From positions 1-64,000 of the forward strand of contig CASDQM010000026.1 of the NCBI GenBank assembly GCA_949282745.1: a stretch of 64,000 nt of DNA. Direction: 5' to 3'. The position numbers and the translations under genes are program-made. Positions within the stretch are counted from its first letter, which is position 1. Each line of letters starts with the position of its first letter. The stretch comes from an uncultured Sutterella sp. Its GTDB lineage: Bacteria; Pseudomonadota; Gammaproteobacteria; Burkholderiales; Burkholderiaceae_F. Shown here piece by piece: positions 1 through 8,050 of the stretch. The notes under the pieces are model-generated. The model was given only the letters and a program-made list of their open reading frames with translations. It had not been told where the DNA came from and ran no database searches.

Positions 1-48
1 AGAGAACTCAAGAAAATTCAGTGTCGTCAGGTCTTTGCTGGTCATCAT
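1..48 (-). CDS. truncated N-terminus of an unidentified protein
   Basis: On the minus strand an ATG pair at 43-48 is preceded at 6 bases by a good ribosome binding site (AGGTGG), and the frame stays open to the window edge, giving MMTSKDLTTLNFLEFS. The stretch is too short to identify. The surrounding 165 bases are clearly AT-richer than the following DNA, so the start of a mobile-element gene is possible, but that is inference only. Confidence 0.35.
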   Translation of the reverse strand, partial: MMTSKDLTTLNFLEFS

Positions 49-100
49 GGTAAGCCACCTGTCTAGCATTTATGTATTGATCTGATTATAAGCTAGATTT

Positions 101-149
101 AAAAAAAACAAGGCCCTCGCGGACAAATCCTTTGTGTCGCAAGGGCCTT
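101..149 (-). terminator. strong intrinsic terminator upstream of the edge gene
   Basis: The arms AAGGCCCT (110-117) and AGGGCCTT (142-149) pair and are extended inward by GCG/CGC and ACAAA/TTTGT. On the minus strand the hairpin is followed by eight T (101-108). It lies about 55 bases before the start codon of the truncated leftward gene, so it would block transcription entering that gene from the right. Confidence 0.7.
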
Positions 150-205
150 ACTAAGTTTTACAACTAGCTTGAATGAAATTTACGGGAGTTCAAGTTGTTC
201 CGACC

Positions 206-526
206 ATGCCCGAAAACACCCCCAAGGACCGCGCCCTCGCGGCGCTTCGCTACGAATGGCGCGCCCACCGATCCCTCTGGCTGGGCGGCGCCCTCGCCGT
301 GACGCTCCTGGGCGTTCTCTACGGCGCCCTTGCGGGCGAACCCCTCCGGGGACTCTGTCTGGGCCTGGGTGCCGTCGCGCTCCTCTACGCCCTTCTTCTC
401 GCCTTTCTCGGCTTCTCGCTTGCCAAAGCCTTCCCGAAGGGCGAAGGCCGCGCGGCGGTGACGGCGCTTCTTCCGCTTCTCCTTCTCCTTGCGGCCTTCG
501 CCATGCTCCTTCTCGGCCTCGCGTAA
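206..526 (+). CDS. small three-helix membrane protein, unknown function
   Basis: I do not recognise a family. The 106-residue product has a charged N-terminus (PENTPKDRALAALRYEWRAH) and three hydrophobic segments (about residues 24-45, 50-74 and 84-106), so it should be an inner-membrane protein. An in-frame ATG at 173 would add 11 residues, but those codons are AT-rich in the third position, unlike the rest. Neither start has a convincing ribosome binding site. The stop lies 31 bases before the downstream ferredoxin gene in the same direction, so the two may be cotranscribed. Confidence 0.45.
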   Translation: MPENTPKDRALAALRYEWRAHRSLWLGGALAVTLLGVLYGALAGEPLRGLCLGLGAVALLYALLLAFLGFSLAKAFPKGEGRAAVTALLPLLLLLAAFAMLLLGLA

Positions 527-557
527 AATGAGGGGATTCCAAAACCGAGGAAATCCG

Positions 558-1349
558 ATGACCCCCAAGACCCTGCACTTCGGCGCCTTTTCGCCCACGG
601 GCGGCACGCGCCGCGTCATGCGCGCCCTCATCACGGGAACGCCCCGCGAAGGCTTCGCCATCCGCGACTTTGAATTCACGCTCCCCGAAGAGCGCCGCAA
701 GCGCCGCTTCACGGAAGAGGACGCCGTGGTTCTGTGCGCGCCCGTCTACTACGGCCGCATTCCGACGCCGCTCCAAACGAAGCTTCCCTTCGAAGGGAAC
801 GGCGCGCGGGCGCTCGCCGTCGTCTCCTACGGGAACCGCGCCTACGAGGACGCCCTTCGCGAGTGGCGCGACGTGCTCGAGCGCCACGGCTTCAAGGTCG
901 TGGGCGGCGCCGCCTTCATCGCGCAGCACTCGAACATTCCGACGCTTGCCGCGGGCCGTCCCGACGAACGCGACCGCGGGAGCGCCGCCGAATGCATGAA
1001 GGCCTTCCTCGCGAAACTCGCCGCGGACGACGACACCCGTCCGACGCTCCCCGGCGGCGACGGTCCCTACCGTCCCTACGGCGCGTTGACGCCGGCGCCG
1101 CGCATCGTGGATCCCGGCCGCTGCCACCTCTGCGGCAACTGCGCCGACAACTGCCCGATGGGGATCATCGATCCGCTCGACTTCGTTGTGACGGATCCCG
1201 AACTCTGCATCGCCTGCCGCGCCTGCATCAAGAGCTGTCCCGACGGGGCGAGAAACTTCCCTCCCGAAGTCGTCGAAAAGATGGCCCCGCTTCTCGCACG
1301 CATTGAAGAGGCGAACGCCGCGCCCAAGAGCCCCGAGTGGTTCTTCTGA
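558..1349 (+). CDS. EFR1-family flavodoxin/ferredoxin fusion protein
   Basis: The 263-residue protein has an N-terminal flavodoxin-like region with an FMN-phosphate-type loop (GAFSPTGGTRR, residues 8-18) and a C-terminal bacterial ferredoxin region with two CxxCxxC...CP clusters (CHLCGNCADNCP and CIACRACIKSCP), enough for two [4Fe-4S] centres. This is the EFR1 architecture known mainly from anaerobes; the electron partners are unknown. ATG 558 is chosen because GAGGAAA sits 5 bases upstream; the upstream extension of the frame has no such site. It probably moves electrons in the cytoplasm at low potential. The RNA methyltransferase follows in the same direction. Confidence 0.8.
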   Translation: MTPKTLHFGAFSPTGGTRRVMRALITGTPREGFAIRDFEFTLPEERRKRRFTEEDAVVLCAPVYYGRIPTPLQTKLPFEGNGARALAVVSYGNRAYEDALREWRDVLERHGFKVVGGAAFIAQHSNIPTLAAGRPDERDRGSAAECMKAFLAKLAADDDTRPTLPGGDGPYRPYGALTPAPRIVDPGRCHLCGNCADNCPMGIIDPLDFVVTDPELCIACRACIKSCPDGARNFPPEVVEKMAPLLARIEEANAAPKSPEWFF

Positions 1350-1423
1350 TTCCGGCGGACCTTTTCCTTTCTTCGAAGCCGAGAACCGAATGCCGGCGCT
1401 CGGCTTCCTCTTTTCTTCAGAAC

Positions 1424-2785
1424 ATGGAACGGACCTTTCCCATCCTTGACGTCGCCCCGACGGGCGCGGGCATCGGCTATCCCGACGGCATCCGCACCTT
1501 CGTGCCGGGGGCGCTCCCGGGCGACGTCGTCACCTGCGACTGGACGCCGCCCGAGGCGGGGCGTCAATCGCAAGTGATCGATCACTTCGAATTTGCGGAG
1601 CGCGCCGCCAAGCGCGTGCCCGAGCCCTGTCCGCACCTTTGCGGCACGCCCGCCTGCGGGGGTTGTCCTCTCGGCACCCTTCTCTACCGCGAGCAGTGCC
1701 GCTTGAAGGCAAAGCTCCTTGAAGACGCCTGCCGGGCCGCCGAGCGCGAAGACTGGGCCGCACTCGTAACGCCGCCGGAACTCTTCGTAAAGCAGCGCGC
1801 CTTTCGCAACAAGGCCTTCTTCACGCCCCTTCGCACGGAAGAAGGCATCCGCTTCGGGATGTTCGCGGCAGGCACGCACGACAGGGTCGCCATCGACGCT
1901 TGCCCGCAACTTCCCGCCTGGATGAACGAATGTCAGCGCGCCGCGGCGCGCGTTTTGAGCGAAGCGCTTGCCGACGCCCCCGACGCGGTCTACGACGAAG
2001 CGACCCACACGGGGCTTCTTCGCGGCCTTCTTCTTCGCGAAGGAACAAAGGGCCGCATGGCGGTCTTCGTCGTGAAGGACCTCTCCTCCGAGCGCGAATC
2101 GGCGCTCGGCAAGCTCCTTACCGAGGAGCTCCGGGGCCTGCACCTCACGAGCCTTCTCTGGGGCCGCTACGAAGCGCGCGGCAACCGCACGACGGGAGAA
2201 AGCTTCACGGTGATCGAGGGATCCGAACGGATCGAAACCGAACTTTTGGGTCTGCGCTTCTTCGTGGGCCCCGACACCTTCCTGCAGGTGAATCCCTCGG
2301 AAACCGAAAGGCTCTACAAGAAGGTTCTCGAGCGCGCCGCCGTCGGGCCCGAAGAGAAGGTGCTCGACCTCTATTCGGGCGTGGGCACGATCACGCTTCT
2401 TCTCGCGCAGTCGGCCAAGGAGGCCTTCGGGGTGGAAATTTCCGAAGCGTCCGTCGCGGCCGCCAAGGAAAACGCCGCGGTGAACGGCATGGAGAACGTC
2501 GACTTTCTCGCTTCGCCCGTCGGCAAGGCGCTCGAAAATCTTCCGTTTGCGCCCGACGTGATCGTCGCGGACCCCGCCTTCAAGGGGATGGAAGAGGGCG
2601 TTCCCGAACGCCTCGCCGCCCTTGGCGCCCGGCGCCTCGTTTACGTCTCCTGCAATCCGAAGACCTTCGTGCGCGACGCCCTCGCCCTCGAGCGCGCGGG
2701 TATGCACCTTACGACCCTCGAGACGGTCGACCTCTTTCCCGGCGCATTGCACGTCGAGACGGTCGGGACCTTCGAGCGGGTCTGA
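1424..2785 (+). CDS. TrmA/RlmD-family 23S rRNA (uracil-5)-methyltransferase
   Basis: This 453-residue class I SAM-dependent RNA methyltransferase belongs to the RumA/RlmD group, which makes 5-methyluridine in 23S rRNA. Visible are an N-terminal TRAM-like region (GAGIGYPDGIRTFVPGALPGD), a cysteine cluster (CPHLCGTPACGGC, with a later Cys in DACPQ) for a [4Fe-4S] centre, the SAM motif VLDLYSGVGT and the catalytic Cys in YVSCNP. The family DPPR motif reads DPAF here. The frame is open upstream, but conservation begins at ATG 1424 (MERTFPILDV). Whether the exact target is U1939 or U747 cannot be told from sequence alone. Confidence 0.8.
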   Translation: MERTFPILDVAPTGAGIGYPDGIRTFVPGALPGDVVTCDWTPPEAGRQSQVIDHFEFAERAAKRVPEPCPHLCGTPACGGCPLGTLLYREQCRLKAKLLEDACRAAEREDWAALVTPPELFVKQRAFRNKAFFTPLRTEEGIRFGMFAAGTHDRVAIDACPQLPAWMNECQRAAARVLSEALADAPDAVYDEATHTGLLRGLLLREGTKGRMAVFVVKDLSSERESALGKLLTEELRGLHLTSLLWGRYEARGNRTTGESFTVIEGSERIETELLGLRFFVGPDTFLQVNPSETERLYKKVLERAAVGPEEKVLDLYSGVGTITLLLAQSAKEAFGVEISEASVAAAKENAAVNGMENVDFLASPVGKALENLPFAPDVIVADPAFKGMEEGVPERLAALGARRLVYVSCNPKTFVRDALALERAGMHLTTLETVDLFPGALHVETVGTFERV

Positions 2786-2810
2786 CCGGGTTTTGAACGT
2801 ACCTGCGACA

Positions 2811-2843
2811 AGGGGGCGCCTTCGCGCCCCCTCGTTCTTTTTT
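2811..2843 (+). terminator. intrinsic terminator after the RNA methyltransferase gene
   Basis: A 9-bp GC stem AGGGGGCGC / GCGCCCCCT with loop CTTC is followed by CGTTCTTTTTT on the plus strand. It separates this gene from the convergent helicase gene, whose stop codon overlaps the T run. Confidence 0.85.
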
Positions 2844-4972
2844 CAGCCTTGGTAGAGTCCTTCCCGATAGCGGTCGGGCTGCAGGAAAAAGCTCAGGGCC
2901 TTCTCCTTTCGTCTCGTGCGGAAGAAGTCCGGGAGACTCGCGAGCACGATTCTCCCGTAGCCCTTCTGCGTCACGCGAACGTCGCAGAGGACGAACATCC
3001 CGCGGTCCGTTTCGCTTCGGATCAAACGGCCCGCGCCCTGCTTCAAGGCGATCACGGCCGAGGGAAGCGTCATCGCCGCGAAGGGATGCACGCCCTTCTG
3101 GCGCAGCCACTCGCTCTTGGCGGCGGAAATGGGATCGTCAGGCGAAGCAAAGGGGAGCTTGTCGATCACGACGAGCGAGAGCGATTCGCCCTGGACGTCC
3201 ACGCCCTCCCAGAAGCTCATGGAGCCCACGAGAATGCCGTTTCCGGCCTCGCGGAAGGCTTCGATCAACGCTCCCTTGGGTTTGTCGCCCTGCACGAAAA
3301 GGGGATAGCGGTTTCCGTTGGCGTCGAGCCGCGCGCGAAGGAGTTCCGCCGCGTAGTCGACCGCCGCAAGCGAGGTGCAGAGGAGAAAGGTTCGTCCGCC
3401 CGCCGCTTCGATGAGCGGCCACACGCACTCGACGACGCGCTGCGTATGTTCCCTCGTGTTGTTCGCGGGTGCGGGGAGTTCCGGAAGATAGAAGCACCCC
3501 TGCTCCCAGTAGTTGAAGGGACTCGGCCACGAGAAGGCGGGGGTCTCTTCGGGCAACCCCAGCTGTCCGCGGAAATGCTTGAAGTCGCCCCCGGCGGAAA
3601 GCGTCGCCGACGTGAAGATCCAGGCGCCGCCCACGCGGTTTTTCATTTCCGCGAAGGCCCCCGCGACGCTCAGGGGCGTATTCGTAAAGCGCGTCCCCGT
3701 GGCGTAGGATTCGAGCCACCGAACCGACGGAACGCCCGGCACGGGCGAGAGGTCGACCGAGGCGGGGGCCTCCTTGGGCGCCATCGCCTCTTCGCGAAGC
3801 TTGAGCACTTCCTCGTCTTCCGTCGGCGGGAAGGGAAAGTCTTCGGGGACCGTCATGAAGGGACGCCAGGACTCGGCCTCGAGAAGAATCCGGTCCCAGG
3901 TCTTCGCCGCGGCCGCGAGTTCTTCGTCGCGCTCCTTGGCGTTGCCGAGGGCTTTGGAGACCACCGCCATTTCCTTGAGAAGTCCCAGAAAGGCGGGGAC
4001 GATGCGCGGGAAAAGCGGCATCGCCGCGATCGACTTCTTGTCGCGGGTTTCGAGCCCCGCCGACTCGAGACTCACGCGCAGAGCCGAAATCGCCGAATTC
4101 ATCCGGGTGCGAAGCTTACGCCAGTCCGCGCAGTCCGCCGCCTCGGCGATCCCGCGGTCCTGAATCCGCTCCATCGCCAGTTCGATTTCGCGCGTCGAAA
4201 AGCTCGTCGCAAAGAAGTCCGTCGCGATCGAGGGGAGCTGATGCGCTTCGTCCATGACCGTGAGGTCGACCGACGGAAGCATCCCTTCGGCGCCCTCCTC
4301 CATCGTCATGGCCGAGAGATAGAGGTGGTGGTTCACCACCACGATCTGCGCGCACTTCGCGCGATCTCGCGCGCGGCGCAGGAAGCATTCGTCCGCGAAG
4401 GGACAGTCCTTGATCCCGAGGCAGCTCTCGACCGTGCTCGTCACCATGGGCCAGAGCGGATCGTTGTCGGGAACGTCGGGGAGTTCCGCGCGGTCGCCCG
4501 TGGCGGAAATCTTCGCGAAGCGCTCGATCTTGCGGAGCTTCTCAAAGGAGTCACGCTCGGGGAGGTATTCCTCCCCCTTCGTGCGCTCCAAGTGATGGTG
4601 ACAGATGTAGTTGGCGCGGCCTTTGAGGAGCGCCGCGTCGAAGGTGATCCCGAGGGTCTTGCGAAGAATCGGCAGGTCCTTGCGGAAGAGCTGGTCCTGC
4701 AGGGGCTTTCCCGCCGTCGAAATGATGACGCGCTTTCCCGCCAGGAGCGCGGGCGTCAGGTACGCAAAAGTCTTCCCCGTGCCCGTCCCGGCCTCGGCGA
4801 TGAGGGTCCCCTCCTTTTCGATCGCGTCGGCCGCTTCTTCGGCGTAGGCGATCTGCGAGGGACGTTCATGAAATTCGCGGCGTCCCTTCGCAAAGGGGCC
4901 TTCGGCCGAGAGCGCGATGCGGGCGCGTTCCCGCAGGGGGCGATTGATGTCGAAGATCGGATTCGAAGCCAT
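2843..4972 (-). CDS. DinG/YoaA-type XPD-like ATP-dependent DNA helicase
   Basis: The 709-residue superfamily 2 helicase is of the Rad3/XPD type. Walker A (AEAGTGTGKTFAYL) is near residue 60, the DEAH box is in MDEAHQLP, and motif VI is QGAGRLIRSETDRG. Four cysteines (YICHH, then CLGIKDCPFADEC) are placed as the XPD iron-sulfur cluster. Such proteins unwind DNA 5'-3' at forks, R-loops or damage. The start ATG overlaps the stop of the upstream secreted-protein gene (TGATG), so the two are translationally coupled. Length and motifs fit YoaA slightly better than DinG, but I do not commit to either. Confidence 0.88.
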   Translation of the reverse strand: MASNPIFDINRPLRERARIALSAEGPFAKGRREFHERPSQIAYAEEAADAIEKEGTLIAEAGTGTGKTFAYLTPALLAGKRVIISTAGKPLQDQLFRKDLPILRKTLGITFDAALLKGRANYICHHHLERTKGEEYLPERDSFEKLRKIERFAKISATGDRAELPDVPDNDPLWPMVTSTVESCLGIKDCPFADECFLRRARDRAKCAQIVVVNHHLYLSAMTMEEGAEGMLPSVDLTVMDEAHQLPSIATDFFATSFSTREIELAMERIQDRGIAEAADCADWRKLRTRMNSAISALRVSLESAGLETRDKKSIAAMPLFPRIVPAFLGLLKEMAVVSKALGNAKERDEELAAAAKTWDRILLEAESWRPFMTVPEDFPFPPTEDEEVLKLREEAMAPKEAPASVDLSPVPGVPSVRWLESYATGTRFTNTPLSVAGAFAEMKNRVGGAWIFTSATLSAGGDFKHFRGQLGLPEETPAFSWPSPFNYWEQGCFYLPELPAPANNTREHTQRVVECVWPLIEAAGGRTFLLCTSLAAVDYAAELLRARLDANGNRYPLFVQGDKPKGALIEAFREAGNGILVGSMSFWEGVDVQGESLSLVVIDKLPFASPDDPISAAKSEWLRQKGVHPFAAMTLPSAVIALKQGAGRLIRSETDRGMFVLCDVRVTQKGYGRIVLASLPDFFRTRRKEKALSFFLQPDRYREGLYQG

Positions 4973-5832
4973 CAGAAATATCCCTCAAGGCCCGAATCCT
5001 TGTTGCGGCGGCGCTCTTCGAGGCGTTCCTGCGCGGCGCGGCGCTCTTCGATGGTCTTGTTGAGTTCGCGGCTTCGTTCCAGACGCTTTTCGCGGCGCTT
5101 CTCGGCCATCGCCTCGGCCTTTTCCTGACGGGCCTTGGCGCGGGCCTGCTTTTCTTCGTAGGCGGCGAGATTCGCCTCTTCCTGCGCTTTGCGCTCGGCC
5201 GCCTCGGCGCGGCGCGCCTCGACTTCGGCGGCGCGGTCGTTCGAAAGCGTCACGGGTTCGGACGCTTCGCGGCGGCGGTCGCCGAGACTCATCGGCTCGG
5301 AGGGCGAGCGCTCCTTGCGGTTGAAGTCCATGGGCTCAGAGGGCGCGCGCGGCGTCTTGGGCGCGACCTTCATGGGTTTCGACGGCTCCTTCACGGTCGC
5401 GGGCGCGATGTCCATGGGCTTTGAGGCCGGACGCGCGACGCGGCGCTCCTTGAGGCGTTCGACGTTGAGCTCGTGACGGTAGTCGTTCACCTTGATCACG
5501 ATCTGATTGATTTCGCGGCGGCGGTCGTTCGCCTTGTCGCGGCCTTCCTTGATGCAACTGTTCACGAAGAAGCGTTCGCTGCAGTAGGCCTCCACGTCCT
5601 TCATGGCGCTCTCGAGCCCGCGAAGCTCCGCCCTGGCGGCTTCCGAGACGTCGTCGGCCTCCTTGGCGTCGCGGAAGGTCTTCGCGTCCTTCCACTTTTC
5701 GTAGAAGCTTCGGTCTTCCAGAACGGTCTGCGCCTTCTCGTAGGCAATTTCAAGGGGATCCTTTTCAGACGCCTGCGAAAGCGCGGGCGCGAGAAGACAA
5801 ATCGCAAGAAGCGGGAGAATCGGACGGGTCAT
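4972..5832 (-). CDS. secreted protein with SxPM repeats and a charged coiled coil
   Basis: No family is recognised. ATG 5832 gives a typical Sec signal peptide (MTRPILPLLAICLLAPALSQA); the frame extends 30 residues upstream without support. The mature part starts with an acidic helical region holding two cysteines (EAYCSERFFVNSC), possibly a disulfide. A middle segment follows with five spaced repeats SKPMDIA, SKPMKVA, SEPMDFN, SEPMSLG and SEPVTLS. The C-terminal 95 or so residues are almost all Ala, Glu, Arg and Lys and should form a long helix or coiled coil. It is predicted periplasmic. The stop overlaps the start of the helicase gene; the pairing is functionally unexplained. Confidence 0.65.
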   Translation of the reverse strand: MTRPILPLLAICLLAPALSQASEKDPLEIAYEKAQTVLEDRSFYEKWKDAKTFRDAKEADDVSEAARAELRGLESAMKDVEAYCSERFFVNSCIKEGRDKANDRRREINQIVIKVNDYRHELNVERLKERRVARPASKPMDIAPATVKEPSKPMKVAPKTPRAPSEPMDFNRKERSPSEPMSLGDRRREASEPVTLSNDRAAEVEARRAEAAERKAQEEANLAAYEEKQARAKARQEKAEAMAEKRREKRLERSRELNKTIEERRAAQERLEERRRNKDSGLEGYF

Positions 5833-5918
5833 GAACGGGAAAAGAAGAAAATTCAGCGTGCGGGAGAGTCTAGCAAACCGCTCCCGCACGCGACAAAAGA
5901 AGAGTCGACGAGAAAGGA

Positions 5919-6578
5919 TCAACCTTGGATTTCTTCGACGACCGCCGACATCGGCAGACGGCTCTTCGGGCGACGGGCGTTCGAGTCGTTCGGATCGCGG
6001 TGCCCCAGGGCGACCATCATCACGGTGCGCAGGTTCTTCTCGTCAAAGCCGAGAATGCGGTCGGCCTCGTCGAATTCCGCACCTTCGATCGCCGTCGTGT
6101 CGACGCCGATCAGCGCGGCCGTGTAAAGGAGAAAACCGAGCGCGATGTAGGCCTGCGCCGTCGTCCACGCGCGAAACGCCTCGGGCGTGCCGTTGTTGCG
6201 GTCGGTAAAGCGGCGGCGGCCCGCGTCGCGCACCGCTTCGGGCATGTCGGCGGGGAAGCGCCCGTCGGCCGTTTCCTGCTCGAGAACCGCGCGGAGATGC
6301 TCCTCGGTCGGGGTCTTCGGGACGGCGAAGACGATGAGGTGCGAAGCGTTCTTCACGCGCTCCTGATTGAAGTCCATGACGGCGGGCATGAGACGCGCAC
6401 GGGCTTCCGGAGTCTTCGCGACGAAGAACTTCGTGTACTGACCGTTCACCGAGGTGGGCGAGAGGCGAAGCGCTTCGAGAAGCACCGCGAGGTCTTCGTC
6501 CGAGACCGGACGGCTCGCGTCGTAGTGCTTCGTCGTATAGCGCGTGCGAAGGAGTTGGAGGACGTCTTCACGGTTCAT
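5919..6578 (-). CDS. NfsB-like oxygen-insensitive NAD(P)H nitroreductase
   Basis: This 219-residue FMN-dependent nitroreductase-family flavoprotein begins MNREDVLQLLRTRYTTKHYD, matching the NfsB N-terminus. Family features are RxTTKHYD, SPTSVNGQ (FMN and substrate pocket) and a C-terminal ALGHRDP. It would reduce nitroaromatics or quinones with NAD(P)H in the cytoplasm. An upstream TTG start is rejected because the GAGGAG ribosome site lies inside that extension, 8 bases before ATG 6578. It is divergent from the PIN-domain gene, with about 90 bases between the starts. Confidence 0.85.
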   Translation of the reverse strand: MNREDVLQLLRTRYTTKHYDASRPVSDEDLAVLLEALRLSPTSVNGQYTKFFVAKTPEARARLMPAVMDFNQERVKNASHLIVFAVPKTPTEEHLRAVLEQETADGRFPADMPEAVRDAGRRRFTDRNNGTPEAFRAWTTAQAYIALGFLLYTAALIGVDTTAIEGAEFDEADRILGFDEKNLRTVMMVALGHRDPNDSNARRPKSRLPMSAVVEEIQG

Positions 6579-6667
6579 GGTGCTTCTCCTCAAGAAAAAC
6601 AGATTGGTTTCATTTTAGCGGCGCCGTGCGCTACACTCGCGCTTTTCCCACTCCCTGTTGCAATCCG

Positions 6668-7204
6668 ATGCCTCTTTCCGACACGCTCGCCGAGCGCCTC
6701 GTCCAGCTCTCCGGCGCCTCCCTGCCCCCCGACCGTCCGCGCATCGTCATCGACACGAACGTGCTCCTCGATCTTCTCTTCTGGCACGACGCTTCGGCCG
6801 AACCGCTTCGCCTCGCGCTCGAAGAGGGACGTCTTGCCGCGGTCTTCGATGACGAAGCGCTCAAGGAGGCGGCGGAAGTGCTCGGGCGCCCCAAATTCCT
6901 CGCGGGCGACGACGAAGCGGTCTTTGCGCTCCTCGACGCCTGGAGCCGGAATGCGCAAAGGGTCTCCGAAGAGGCGGTGGCCGCCTCTGCGAAGACCCTT
7001 ACGGTTCGTTGCCGCGATCCCCTGGATCAGAAGTTTCTCGTGCTCGCTGCGGCGGCGGGCGCCTCGTGGCTCGCGACGAAGGACAAGCTTCTCTTCAAGG
7101 CGGGAAAGAAGCTTCGGCGCTTCGGCGTCGAACCGATTCGCCCTGCGGACTTTGCGCTCCTTCTCAGAGAACGCCCGAACGGTGGAGAAGCCCCCAGACC
7201 GTGA
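6668..7204 (+). CDS. PIN-domain putative endoribonuclease (orphan toxin-like)
   Basis: The 178-residue protein matches the COG1569 type of PIN proteins annotated as toxins. The acidic residues expected for Mg-dependent RNA cleavage are visible: Asp in VIDTNVLLDLL (about residue 27), Glu/Asp around FDDEALKEAAEVL, Asp in CRDPLDQKFL and Asp in ATKDK. ATG 6668 (MPLSDTL) is chosen over the frame start at 6626 because the domain begins shortly after it. No antitoxin-sized partner precedes it; the neighbours are a divergent nitroreductase and convergent small genes. It may be a solitary RNase rather than a toxin-antitoxin component. Confidence 0.75.
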   Translation: MPLSDTLAERLVQLSGASLPPDRPRIVIDTNVLLDLLFWHDASAEPLRLALEEGRLAAVFDDEALKEAAEVLGRPKFLAGDDEAVFALLDAWSRNAQRVSEEAVAASAKTLTVRCRDPLDQKFLVLAAAAGASWLATKDKLLFKAGKKLRRFGVEPIRPADFALLLRERPNGGEAPRP

Positions 7205-7268
7205 CGCCCACCCAAAGGAGGAAGGCCGCGAAGACGAGCCCGATTCCGATCTGCATGAACCGGCGCAT
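7164..7268 (-). CDS. 34-residue single-span membrane peptide
   Basis: This short gene encodes MRRFMQIGIGLVFAAFLL followed by WVGVTVWGLLHRSGVL. A basic N-terminus, one hydrophobic helix of about 21 residues and a short polar tail predict a single-pass membrane peptide. AGGAG sits exactly 6 bases before the ATG, formed by the last codons and stop of the entericidin-like gene 3 bases upstream, so it is the second gene of a two-gene unit. The 3' end is antisense to the PIN gene end. The function is unknown; the tight coupling supports its being real. Confidence 0.6.
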   Translation of the reverse strand: MRRFMQIGIGLVFAAFLLWVGVTVWGLLHRSGVL

Positions 7269-7271
7269 CGC

Positions 7272-7442
7272 TTACTCCTGCGCTTCCTTGGCGGTTTCGG
7301 TGAGCTTGTCGCCCGCCTTGCCGATTGCCGTGCTCACGTGGTCGGCCCCCTTCTTGAGGTCCTGTCCGAGGCCTTCCATGGTCTGGCAGCCTGCGAGAAG
7401 AATGCCGGCGGCAGCGGCCGCCGCGATGATCAATTTGCGCAT
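7272..7442 (-). CDS. entericidin-like small lipoprotein
   Basis: The 56-residue precursor has a short lipoprotein signal ending in the lipobox LLAGC, so Cys becomes the lipid-modified N-terminus. The mature part QTMEGLGQDLKKGADHV and the following helical residues match the entericidin A/B family (short amphipathic lipoproteins, stationary-phase induced in enterics). The start is set by GGAAGG 9 bases before ATG. A 34-residue membrane peptide gene follows after 3 bases. The upstream neighbour on this strand is mdaB. Location in the outer or inner membrane cannot be told. Confidence 0.75.
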   Translation of the reverse strand: MRKLIIAAAAAAGILLAGCQTMEGLGQDLKKGADHVSTAIGKAGDKLTETAKEAQE

Positions 7443-7477
7443 GAGTGGTTTCCTTCCAATAGTTGAGTTGAATAGGT

Positions 7478-8050
7478 TCAGCCGAAAAGCGCCGTGAGGT
7501 GCGCCTTCCAACGTTCGAGATCGGCTTCGATCTGGGGATTCTTCAGGACGTCGTTCGCCATGAAGGATTCGAGGGGACGCAAGCCGAGGAACTGCAGAGT
7601 CTTGTGGACGGGCATCAGCACGCCGTCGATGCCGCGGCCTTCGAAAAAGTCGTCGGGTTCGTCAAAGGCTTCCTTCGGAGCGTTCCAGGTCGAAGAGAGC
7701 AAATAGCGCTTTTCGGTAAGCAGACCGCCCGTGCCGTAGTTCTTCGTCGGCTCCGTGCGCGTGCGTCCGTCGCCCTTCGTAAAACCCCCGGTCGTGAAGA
7801 CTTCGTCCTCGTAGCGCTTCAGCTGCCAGGGCGGGCTCATCCACCAGCCCGGCGTCTGAATGATGAGAACGTCCGCGGCGCGGATCTTTTCGTGCTCTTC
7901 CTCCACCTTCCAGTCGCCTTCGACTTCGGTCACGGTCACTTCGTGCCCGAAGGACTCGAGCGTATCCTTGGCGACCTTCGTGAAGAGATGATTGAGCGCG
8001 CCCCCTTGGCCGTGGAACGCACAGCCGGCGTCAAGAATTAGAAACCTCAT
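7478..8050 (-). CDS. mdaB: MdaB-type NAD(P)H:quinone oxidoreductase
   Basis: The 190-residue flavodoxin-fold FAD-dependent quinone reductase resembles modulator of drug activity B. It shows the N-terminal strand MRFLILDAGCAF and the family sequences IQTPGWWMSPPWQLKRYEDEVFT (shown in part) and LLSSTWNAPKEAF. MdaB reduces quinones by two electrons, protecting against quinone and oxidative stress; the protein is cytosolic. Its ATG overlaps the stop of rmuC by four bases (ATGA), so rmuC and mdaB are coupled in an operon headed by the antiporter gene. Confidence 0.88.
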   Translation of the reverse strand: MRFLILDAGCAFHGQGGALNHLFTKVAKDTLESFGHEVTVTEVEGDWKVEEEHEKIRAADVLIIQTPGWWMSPPWQLKRYEDEVFTTGGFTKGDGRTRTEPTKNYGTGGLLTEKRYLLSSTWNAPKEAFDEPDDFFEGRGIDGVLMPVHKTLQFLGLRPLESFMANDVLKNPQIEADLERWKAHLTALFG

